DNA of 64,000 bases, taken from Streptomyces fulvoviolaceus (GTDB lineage: Bacteria; Actinomycetota; Actinomycetes; Streptomycetales; Streptomycetaceae). This document shows positions 52,140 to 59,313 of this stretch, piece after piece (the stretch's first letter is position 1; each line of letters starts with the position of its first letter). Under the pieces are notes generated by a model. The model did no database searches. It was given only the letters and a program-made list of their open reading frames with translations, and had not been told where the DNA came from. The stretch spans positions 124,001 through 188,000 of the forward strand of contig NZ_JOEY01000015.1 of the NCBI RefSeq assembly GCF_000718165.1, read 5' to 3'. The translations under genes and the position numbers were made by a program.

Positions 52140-52175
52140 CCTGCCGTACCCATGACGCATGAGGAGGGGGGCATC

Positions 52176-53147
52176 ATGCCCGTCATATCCGATCCATCGG
52201 AATTCAACGAGGAGCAGCTCTACGTCGACCTACGGGTGGCGCTCGGGCTTCCGCTGTACCTGAAATGCGAGGGCTTCAACTTCGCCGGTTCGATCAAACT
52301 GAAGGCCGCACGGGAGATGGTGGAGGCCGCCGAACGCAACGGCATCCTGCGGCCCGGCTCGGTCCTGGTCGAGTCGTCGTCCGGGAACCTGGGCGTCGCG
52401 CTGAGCATGATCGCGGCGAGCCGGGGCTACGGGTTCCTGTGTGTGACCGACTCACGCTGCAACCGGGCGAGCATCCGCCTGATGGAGTCGCTCGGCAGCC
52501 ACGTGCACGTCATCGACGACCCGGACGCGGACGGCGGGTTCCTGGGCGCCCGGATCGATTACGTGCGTGCACTGTGCGCCTCCGACCCGCGCTACGTATG
52601 GCTCAACCAGTACGAGAACCCGGGGAACTGGCGAGCCCACTACCGCACGACCGCACCGGAGATCGCCCGCCGGTTCCCCGACCTGGACGTCCTGTTCGTC
52701 GGGGCGGGCACCACCGGGACCCTGATGGGCTGCGCCCGCTGGTTCTGGCAGTGGCGGCGCCCGGTGCGGATCGTCGCCGTCGACAGCGTCGGCTCGGTGA
52801 CCTTCGGCGGGCCGCCGGGGCGCCGGATGATCCCCGGCCTCGGCACCAGCGTGCCGCCGGCGCTGCTCGACGTGTCGTACATCGACGACGTCGTCCGCGT
52901 CGAGGAGCCGGACACCGTCCACGTCTGCCGGCGCCTGGCCGCCCGCGGCTTCATGTTCGGCGGCTCCACCGGCACGGTCGTCAGCGGCGCCCACCAGTGG
53001 CTGACCGAGCACGGCCGCCGCGACCTCACCGCGGTGGCGATCGCCCCGGACCTCGGCGAGCGCTACCTGGACACGGTGTACCGAGAGGGCTGGCCCACCG
53101 ACGCGATCGAGCACGAGGCGGTGGGGGCGCTGGCGCGCTCGGCTTGA
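52176..53147 (+). CDS. sbnA: SbnA-like PLP-dependent N-(2-amino-2-carboxyethyl)-L-glutamate synthase
   Basis: A 323-residue PLP enzyme of the cysteine-synthase fold. Lys41 in FNFAGSIKLKAA is the Schiff-base residue; ESSSGNLGVALSMIAASRG and FVGAGTTGTLMGCARWF bind substrate and PLP phosphate. SbnA joins O-phospho-L-serine and L-glutamate, the first step to L-2,3-diaminopropionate. The ATG at 52176 is preferred because AGGAGGGGG lies 5 nt upstream; an in-frame ATG at 52152 would put that purine run inside the gene. It is the last gene of the cluster and is followed by tandem repeats and a terminator. Confidence 0.87.
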   Translation: MPVISDPSEFNEEQLYVDLRVALGLPLYLKCEGFNFAGSIKLKAAREMVEAAERNGILRPGSVLVESSSGNLGVALSMIAASRGYGFLCVTDSRCNRASIRLMESLGSHVHVIDDPDADGGFLGARIDYVRALCASDPRYVWLNQYENPGNWRAHYRTTAPEIARRFPDLDVLFVGAGTTGTLMGCARWFWQWRRPVRIVAVDSVGSVTFGGPPGRRMIPGLGTSVPPALLDVSYIDDVVRVEEPDTVHVCRRLAARGFMFGGSTGTVVSGAHQWLTEHGRRDLTAVAIAPDLGERYLDTVYREGWPTDAIEHEAVGALARSA

Positions 53148-53180
53148 GCCGGTTGAGCGATGCCGCTCGAGAACCGGCAC

Positions 53181-53407
53181 TGCCCTTTCAACGCCGGCCG
53201 GATCTCTCAGCCCGCCCGGCGTCCGAGGACGAGCACCGCCCTTCCAGCGCCGGCCGACATCTCTCAGCCCGTCCGGCGTCCGAGGACGAGCACCGCCCTC
53301 TCAACGCCGGCCGACATCTCTCAACCCGCCCGGCGTCCGAGGACGAGCACCGCCCTTCCAGCGCCGGCCGACATCTCTCAGCCCGTCCGGCGTTTGAGGA
53401 CGAGGCC
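53181..53407. repeat. four tandem 57-bp repeats
   Basis: Units start near 53181, 53237, 53294 and 53351 and share CGCCGGCCGACATCTCTCAG followed by CCCGTCCGGCGTCCGAGGAC. There are a few substitutions and one indel. The last unit runs into CGTTTGAGGACGAGGC, a common streptomycete intergenic motif. Within the gene-free stretch 53148-53531. Confidence 0.88.
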
Positions 53408-53429
53408 CCTTCAGGGCCGAAGCGGGGGT

Positions 53430-53449
53430 CTGGGGGCGGCAGCCCCCAG
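53430..53449 (+). terminator. terminator hairpin after the biosynthetic cluster
   Basis: CTGGGGGC, loop GGCA, GCCCCCAG: a perfect 8-bp stem. No T-run, which is usual for Streptomyces. Confidence 0.6.
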
Positions 53450-53531
53450 GGACGGGACGGGTAGGGGCGGCGGGGGCGAGTGACGTGTCCGTGGCGTGAC
53501 CCCCGCCCTACCCCGAGGTACGTTCGCAGAC

Positions 53532-55166
53532 ATGGCAGGCACCACGCACACCGTGACCAACCAGCCCCCGCCCCTGGTCGGCTACGACGTCTTCACCACC
53601 GACCGCGCCCTCACCACCGCCGTAGAACGGCACCTCGACCCGACCCTGCTCGACGACGTCCGCGGCGAACTGGCCGCCCTCGGCCGGGCCGCCGGCTCGG
53701 CCCAGGTCCAGGAGTGGGGCGTGCAGGCCAACGAGAACCCGCCCCGCCTACGCACCCACGACCCCCATGGCCACCGTATCGACGAGGTCGACTTCCACCC
53801 GTCCTGGCACCGCCTGCTCGGCAAGGGCGTCGCGGCGGGCCTGACCACGGCCTGGATCCGGCCCGGCGGCCACGTCCGCAGAGCAGCCGCCTTCCAGGTG
53901 TGGACGCAGGTCGACGCGGGCAACCTCTGCCCGCTGTCGATGACCCACGCGGCCGTCCCCGCACTCCGCACCGACCCGGACCTCGCCGCCGAGTGGGAGC
54001 CGCGCCTGACGTCCGTGGTCTATGACCGCGAGCTGCGCCCCGCCCACCTCAAGGCCGGTGCCCTGTTCGGGATGGGCATGACGGAGAAGCAGGGCGGCAG
54101 CGACGTACGCGCGAACGCGACCTCCGCCCGGCCGCTCGCCGAGGCCGGGACCTACGAGCTGACCGGGCACAAGTGGTTCTGCTCGGCGCCGATGTCGGAC
54201 GGGTTCCTGGTGCTGGCGCAGGCTCCGGAGGGGCTGACCTGCTTCCTGGTGCCGCGGGTGCTGGAGGACGGCACCTGCAACGTCTTCCTGATCCAGCGCC
54301 TCAAGGACAAGCTGGGCAACCGGTCGAACGCCTCCAGCGAGGTCGAGTTCGACGGGACCTGGGCGCGCCGGGTCGGCGAGGAGGGGCGCGGGGTGCGCAC
54401 CATCATCGAGATGGTGGCGGCGACCCGGCTGGACTGCGTGCTCGGCTCGGCGGGCCTGATGCGGCAGGCCGTCGCGCAGGCGATCCACCACTGCACCTAC
54501 CGGGAGGTGTTCGGCGGCACGCTCGTCGACAAGCCGCTGATGCGCAACGTCCTGGCCGACCTCGCCCTGGAGTCCGAGGCCGCGACCACGCTCGCGCTCC
54601 GGCTCGCCGCCGCCTACGACGACGGAGGCGAGCAGGAGCGGGCGTTCCTCAGGATCGCGGTGCCGGCCGCCAAGTACTGGGTGACCAAGCGCTGTACGCC
54701 GGTGACGGTCGAGGCCGCCGAGTGCCTGGGCGGCAACGGGTACGTCGAGGAGTCGGGACTGCCCCGACTGGTACGCGAGTCGCCGCTCAACTCGATCTGG
54801 GAGGGCGCCGGCAACGTCCAGGCGCTGGACGTGCTCCGGGCTCTGCAACGCGAGCCCCAGGCCCTCAACGCCTACCTCCTGGAGATCGGCGAGGCCCGCG
54901 GCGCCGACCACCGCCTGGACGCGGCGACCAAGGACCTCCTGACCGAACTCGCCGACCTGGAGGGCATCGAGGGACGGGCCAGGCGGCTCACCGAGAAGCT
55001 CGCGCTGGTCCTCCAGGGCTCACTGCTGGTGCGCTACGCCCCACCGGAGATCGCCGACGCGTTCTGCGCGGGGCGGCTGGGCGGCGACGCGGGCACGGCC
55101 TTCGGGACGCTGCCAACGAACCTGAACCTGGCCTCGGTGGTGGAGCGGGCCCGGCCGGCGAACTGA
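53532..55166 (+). CDS. AidB-type acyl-CoA dehydrogenase
   Basis: A 544-residue flavoprotein of the AidB branch. NQPPPLVGYDVFTTDRALTT at the N-terminus, then MTEKQGGSDVRANATSARPL (FAD-binding middle domain), HKWFCSAPMSDGFLVLAQAP, and the C-terminal helical part with ECLGGNGYVEESGLPRLVRE. AidB protects DNA or destroys alkylating agents in E. coli and also has weak isovaleryl-CoA dehydrogenase activity; either role is possible. A TACGTT box (53519-53524) 7 nt before ATG 53532 indicates a leaderless transcript. Confidence 0.87.
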   Translation: MAGTTHTVTNQPPPLVGYDVFTTDRALTTAVERHLDPTLLDDVRGELAALGRAAGSAQVQEWGVQANENPPRLRTHDPHGHRIDEVDFHPSWHRLLGKGVAAGLTTAWIRPGGHVRRAAAFQVWTQVDAGNLCPLSMTHAAVPALRTDPDLAAEWEPRLTSVVYDRELRPAHLKAGALFGMGMTEKQGGSDVRANATSARPLAEAGTYELTGHKWFCSAPMSDGFLVLAQAPEGLTCFLVPRVLEDGTCNVFLIQRLKDKLGNRSNASSEVEFDGTWARRVGEEGRGVRTIIEMVAATRLDCVLGSAGLMRQAVAQAIHHCTYREVFGGTLVDKPLMRNVLADLALESEAATTLALRLAAAYDDGGEQERAFLRIAVPAAKYWVTKRCTPVTVEAAECLGGNGYVEESGLPRLVRESPLNSIWEGAGNVQALDVLRALQREPQALNAYLLEIGEARGADHRLDAATKDLLTELADLEGIEGRARRLTEKLALVLQGSLLVRYAPPEIADAFCAGRLGGDAGTAFGTLPTNLNLASVVERARPAN

Positions 55167-55182
55167 CCGCAAGTGGTCCCAC

Positions 55183-55252
55183 TCAGGGGCGCGGGGCTGC
55201 ATCGATATGCGGCTGCGCCGCGTGGGCGCGACCAGCCACAACGAACCCGCAG
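55183..55252 (+). repeat. Streptomyces 3' intergenic repeat, copy 4
   Basis: GGGGCGCGGGGCTGCATCGA, CGGCTGCGCCGCGTGGGCGC and the GCCACAACGAACCCGC tail, directly after the acyl-CoA dehydrogenase. It lies in the gene-free stretch 55167-55579, in which I otherwise see only a probable promoter area for the GAF regulator. Confidence 0.68.
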
Positions 55253-55579
55253 CCGCCAACGCACACCAAGCCGCACCCCTTGTGGCGCACGGCCGACCAG
55301 CGGAGCGCGGGGGTGGTGCTGCGCCGACACGGCACCACCCCCGCCGATGGCCCGTTCGAGGCCGCGAACGCCGCTGCGACGGCGTTGCTCAAGTTTCAAT
55401 CACGCCAGAGCGGTCCACCAGGGTTGCAGGGGGTTGCAACTTGCTGGTCTCTGTGTCCGGATTATGTCCGTCCGCCAGGGGTGCACGGCACTATTGGACG
55501 GACAGTCAGGACGGACATCGCGCCGTGGCCGAAAAGCTGCGGAAAACGGTTGTCCCGAGCCCTTCTCCCGGGAGGTCCA

Positions 55580-56869
55580 GTGGCGCACTCGCCGACGGAC
55601 ATGACGCAGCTGGCCGCCGTGGACTCGGCGCGCGCGGCGCGGGTACTCAGCGAGGTCCGCTCCGCCACGCTGTCCGGGCAGCGTGCCCCGCTCGCACCGC
55701 GGCCGGTGATCGAGCAGTCCTGGGGACGCATGCTGCGCAGCGGGGTCGACCCCGACCACGACTTCCGGACCGGGCTGCTGCCCGTCGAGGAGGTGCAGCG
55801 GCGCCGGGAGAACACGGCGCTCAGGCATGTGCTGCCGGTGCTGCGGGAGGGGCTGCTGTCGGTCGCGGACCTCGCCCACCACATCATGGTGGTCGCCGAC
55901 GGCGAGGGCCGGGTGCTGTGGCGGGAGGGCAGCTCCCCGGTGCTGCGCAAGGCCGACGGGACCGGGTTCGAACTCGGCGCCGACTGGCGGGAGGACGTCA
56001 TCGGCACGAACGGCGTGGGCACTCCGGCGGTCGTACGCCGGCCCGTGCAGGTCTTCGCCTCCGAGCACTTCGTGCGCTCGCAGACCTCCTGGACCTGCAC
56101 CGGCGCCCCCATCACCGACCCGCGCGACGGTCGGCTGATCGGCGTCGTGGACATCAGCGGACCGCTGGAGACCATGCACCCGGCCACGCTCGCCTGGGTC
56201 GACTCGGTGGCCAAGCTCGCCGAGGCACGGCTGCGCGAGATGCATGTGATGTCGCTGGAGCAGTTGCGGGCGGTGGCGGCACCGGTGCTGGCCCGGCTCG
56301 CCGGCCGGGCCCTGGTGGTGGACCGGGACGGCTGGACGGCGGCGGTGACCGGGATGCCGTACACGAACCGGATCGCGCTGCCCAAGTCCCCGACGGCGGA
56401 CCGCCGGTGGATGCCGGCGCTGGGTCTGTGCGCGCTGGAGCCGCTGGCGGACGGCTGGCTGATACGCGCCTGCGAGGAGCCGGTGCCGCCGGGGGCCACC
56501 CGGATCGTGCTGGATCTGGCGCAGCCGCGCCGCTGGTCGGTGACGGTGTCGGGCGGCGCGGGCGCGTGGACCCACGAACTGAGTCCCCGGCACGCCGAGT
56601 TGCTCTACCTGCTGGCCCTGAACCGCACCGGCCGCAGCGCGGCGGGCCTGGCCGAGGACGTGTTCGGCGACCCGGCCCGCACGGTGACCGTGCGCGCCGA
56701 GATGTCCCGGGTCCGTCGCTATCTCGGGGGATTTCTGGAGCACCGGCCGTATCGTTTCTGCGAGGACGCCGAGGTCGAGGTGCTCCTCCCGGACGACCCG
56801 CTCGACCTGCTGCCGCACTCCACCGCCCCGGCGGTGACCGGGCAGAGGGTGTCCGTACAGACGCCCTGA
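55580..56869 (+). CDS. GAF-domain regulator, AcoR-N-like without AAA+ domain
   Basis: A 429-residue protein. The N-terminal part (PRPVIEQSWGRMLRSGVDPD) and the GAF domain (HHIMVVADGEGRVLWREGSS; WREDVIGTNGVGTPAVVRRP; WTCTGAPITDPRDGRLIGVV) match the sensor half of AcoR-type activators. Instead of an AAA+ module, the C-terminal 100 residues look like a winged helix (ELSPRHAELLYLLALNRTGR and TVRAEMSRVRRYLGGFLEHR). GTG at 55580 has GGAGG 4 nt upstream; ATG at 55601 is the alternative. The ligand and targets are unknown; aldehyde- or alcohol-oxidation genes are common targets elsewhere. Confidence 0.8.
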   Translation: MAHSPTDMTQLAAVDSARAARVLSEVRSATLSGQRAPLAPRPVIEQSWGRMLRSGVDPDHDFRTGLLPVEEVQRRRENTALRHVLPVLREGLLSVADLAHHIMVVADGEGRVLWREGSSPVLRKADGTGFELGADWREDVIGTNGVGTPAVVRRPVQVFASEHFVRSQTSWTCTGAPITDPRDGRLIGVVDISGPLETMHPATLAWVDSVAKLAEARLREMHVMSLEQLRAVAAPVLARLAGRALVVDRDGWTAAVTGMPYTNRIALPKSPTADRRWMPALGLCALEPLADGWLIRACEEPVPPGATRIVLDLAQPRRWSVTVSGGAGAWTHELSPRHAELLYLLALNRTGRSAAGLAEDVFGDPARTVTVRAEMSRVRRYLGGFLEHRPYRFCEDAEVEVLLPDDPLDLLPHSTAPAVTGQRVSVQTP

Positions 56870-57044
56870 GCGTACGGCGTCCCGAGTGTCCCGGGCGTCC
56901 CGTCCGGGGCATCTTCCGCATATTTGCAGGTTCTTCGTCCCCACCGGTGCCTCCCTGCCGTAGCATCCCTCTACGGGCCACCCCACCTGCTCCTCGGTCA
57001 ACGCACGGATCATCAGGCGCAGTTGGCCCGCCTCGGGAGGACAT

Positions 57045-58325
57045 ATGACGCATCGTGGCCGACATCGCCGACGCAGGCGGGGCAAAGCGGTGCGCGCCTT
57101 CCTGGCCGGGACCGCCCTCGCGCTGACCGCCGCCGCCACCATGATCAGTGCCTCCCAGGCCACGGTCGGCTCCAACCCAGGTGCCCTGAAGTCGCTCAGC
57201 TCGGCCACCGAGTCCGACGCGTTCGGGCTCCGGGAACACACCGTGCCCGAGCGCGCCCTCGACCGGCTCGCCTCCGCGATGGGGCGGCCGGCCGGTGTCG
57301 GCGCCGTTCTCGACTCCGCCGACCACAAGCTGCGCGCGGCGGCCGACTGCACGGCCGGCGAGCGCGAGGCGCTGCCCGTCGAACCGGTGGCCACGCGCGC
57401 GTACTGCTGGGACACCGCCGACACCCGGGCCTGGCGGGCCGGGGCGGTCACCACCTCCGGGGACGCCGACGACGACGGCCTGTGGGGCGCCAACCGCGTG
57501 ATCCTCTCCGCGTGGACCAACACCGGCGGCGCGACGGCGGACCGGGGCCTGGCCAAGGTCGCCTTCGTCGACGCGAACGACCTGGAACGCCCCACCTACT
57601 CCTGGGTGCTCCTCGCCGTCCCGGTCGACGACGGACGCGACTACCGCGGCCTGGTCTCCCAGGTGTCCGGCATGGTCTGGTACCAGGACAAGCTGCTGGT
57701 GACCACGGCGGACGGCCTGTACGTGTACGACATGAGCCGCATCCAGCGCGCGACCGTGGACAGCGCCCAGGTGGGCCGGGTCCAGGGCGGCTGGGCGGCG
57801 CACGGCGCCCGGTGGGTGCTGCCCGCCGTCGCCTCCTACGCGCCGGTCGGCGATGCCGCCGCCGCCCATCCCGACTACATCTCCCTGGACCGCAGCACCG
57901 CGCCGGACAGCCTGGCCGCGAGCGAGTGGGTCTCCGTGGACGGCGACCGGCACGTGCGGCTGTGGCGCTACGACTTCAGCAGCTCCCCCGACCGCTCCGG
58001 ACTGCTCGCCACCGACACCGCCGGGCAGGCGCGCGCGGCCGAGGCCTACGAGACGAAGGCGGACGGCGTCGGCGCCGTGCTGTCGTACCGCTCCACCTGG
58101 TATCTGGGCCGCGCCGCCGACGCACAGGGCGGACACGGCACGCTGTGGCGGCAGGACGCGAACGGCGCGAAGGCCCCCCGGTGCGGCTCCGACGAGTCCC
58201 AGCACTGCTGGAGCACGGAGGCGGAGTCGCTGTCCTACTGGGAGGAGACCGGCGAGGTCTGGTCCCAGTCGGGACGGGTGCTGTTCGCGCTGCCGCTGGC
58301 GTCCATCGACAGATCACTGGCGTAG
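57045..58325 (+). CDS. secreted protein of unknown function
   Basis: A 426-residue exported protein. Very basic N-region (RGRHRRRRRGKAVRAFLAG), hydrophobic core ALALTAAATMISASQA and a likely cut after it. The mature part has four Cys, enough for two disulfides, and many Trp/Tyr, with strands such as VSGMVWYQDKLLVTTADGLY and GVGAVLSYRSTWYLGRA that could form a beta-propeller. I do not recognise a family. GGGAGGAC 5 nt before the ATG; a TAGCAT box at 56961-56966 may be the promoter. Confidence 0.75.
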   Translation: MTHRGRHRRRRRGKAVRAFLAGTALALTAAATMISASQATVGSNPGALKSLSSATESDAFGLREHTVPERALDRLASAMGRPAGVGAVLDSADHKLRAAADCTAGEREALPVEPVATRAYCWDTADTRAWRAGAVTTSGDADDDGLWGANRVILSAWTNTGGATADRGLAKVAFVDANDLERPTYSWVLLAVPVDDGRDYRGLVSQVSGMVWYQDKLLVTTADGLYVYDMSRIQRATVDSAQVGRVQGGWAAHGARWVLPAVASYAPVGDAAAAHPDYISLDRSTAPDSLAASEWVSVDGDRHVRLWRYDFSSSPDRSGLLATDTAGQARAAEAYETKADGVGAVLSYRSTWYLGRAADAQGGHGTLWRQDANGAKAPRCGSDESQHCWSTEAESLSYWEETGEVWSQSGRVLFALPLASIDRSLA

Positions 58326-58401
58326 CGACTCACCGGCATGGCGATTCACTCGTAGCGATCGCGATCGACAGACCGTCGGCCCGGATGATTCCCTGACCGG
58401 C

Positions 58402-58974
58402 ATGGCCAACACCCCCGTGACCACGTGGTCCCTGCAGCAGACCGCCCCGACCGACCTCCTCCCGGCCGCCGCGCCGGAGGGCCACGTGCGGATCGTGCGC
58501 TCCGAGGAGCCCTCGCCCGAGTTCAGCCGCTTCCTGTACGCGTCCGTGGGCGGGGACATCCGCTGGATCGACCGGCTGGGCTGGACGTACGCGCAGTGGC
58601 AGGAACACCTGGACCGGCCCGGCGTGGAGACATGGGTCGCCTACGACCGGGGCACGCCCGCGGGGTACGTGGAGCTGGACCCGCAGGACGACGGGGTCGT
58701 GGAGATCGTCTACTTCGGGCTGATCCCGGCCTTCCGGGGCCGCCGGATCGGCGGGCACCTGCTGTCGTACGGCGCCGCCCGTGCCTGGGATCTCGCGGAC
58801 CGCTGGCCGGGGCTGGCGGACACGAAGCGGGTGTGGCTGCATACATGCAGCCTGGACGGGGAGCACGCGATGGAGAACTATCTGCGTCGGGGCTTCGAGC
58901 TCTTCGACACCAAGGTCGAGGAGGAGCCGGACGTGGCCGCACCGGGTCCCTGGCCTGGTGCGTACCCGGCCTGA
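58402..58974 (+). CDS. GNAT-family N-acetyltransferase
   Basis: A 190-residue GCN5-related acetyltransferase. Acetyl-CoA motif A is IVYFGLIPAFRGRRIGGHLL; motif B includes LHTCSLDGEHAMENYLRRGF. The substrate is not known. ATG at 58402 is chosen as the first start after the upstream gene, since the longer frame is its shadow. It ends just before a strong terminator hairpin. Confidence 0.85.
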   Translation: MANTPVTTWSLQQTAPTDLLPAAAPEGHVRIVRSEEPSPEFSRFLYASVGGDIRWIDRLGWTYAQWQEHLDRPGVETWVAYDRGTPAGYVELDPQDDGVVEIVYFGLIPAFRGRRIGGHLLSYGAARAWDLADRWPGLADTKRVWLHTCSLDGEHAMENYLRRGFELFDTKVEEEPDVAAPGPWPGAYPA

Positions 58975-59012
58975 CCTGCACGGACAAGACTCCGTGCGCC
59001 ACATGTGATCGA

Positions 59013-59049
59013 GGACACCCTTGTCTCACACTTCGGGACAAGGGTGTCC
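59013..59049. terminator. strong bidirectional terminator-like hairpin
   Basis: GGACACCCTTGTC, an 11-nt loop, and GACAAGGGTGTCC form a perfect 13-bp stem 38 bp after the acetyltransferase stop, separating it from the sulfur operon leader. Confidence 0.7.
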
Positions 59050-59101
59050 GCATGATGGACGAAGCTGGACTGTGTCCAGATCGCCGTGACACGCTTCCGT
59101 C

Positions 59102-59185
59102 ATGTCTGGAACTGGAATTGCCTTGGTGAGTCGGCGGCACGTCGACCTCGGCCGCATGTCCAGCGCCATCTGTCCGGCGCGCTAG
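59102..59185 (+). CDS. short leader peptide upstream of the sulfur assimilation operon
   Basis: A 27-residue reading frame that contains LVSRRHVDLGRMSSAICPAR. The RRHVDLxR core followed by a Cys close to the end is the hallmark of the putative leader peptides found before sulfur and cysteine genes in actinomycetes. Cysteine-responsive attenuation by such small frames is known in mycobacteria. The stop is 128 nt before the sulfite reductase start, with a palindrome in between that could form alternative RNA structures. There is no SD; a CACGCT box (59090-59095) lies 6 nt before the ATG, so the peptide is probably translated from a leaderless mRNA. Confidence 0.78.
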   Translation: MSGTGIALVSRRHVDLGRMSSAICPAR

Positions 59186-59229
59186 CGAGCCGTAGCGCCG
59201 CCCGACATCTCCCGCATTGGTCTCATTCC

Positions 59230-59245
59230 TGCGCAATGTTGCGCA
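59230..59245. promoter_or_regulatory. TGCGCAA-TG-TTGCGCA palindrome in the operon leader
   Basis: Two perfect 7-bp arms around TG, 45 nt after the leader peptide stop and 68 nt before the sulfite reductase start. The next bases (GCGCACGTACACGTATGCGC) can pair differently, so an attenuator is plausible; a protein operator is the alternative. Confidence 0.5.
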
Positions 59246-59313
59246 CGTACACGTATGCGCCCGTACGCGCAGGTCAGAGCCGCATTCCCGCCTGTCCCGA
59301 AGGACGAATAACC

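Noticed and set aside
53160..53483. Possible CRISPR array or repeat protein at the 57-bp repeats
   Set aside because: The repeats are directly adjacent without unique spacers, there are no cas genes, and the open frame across them only reflects the repeat.
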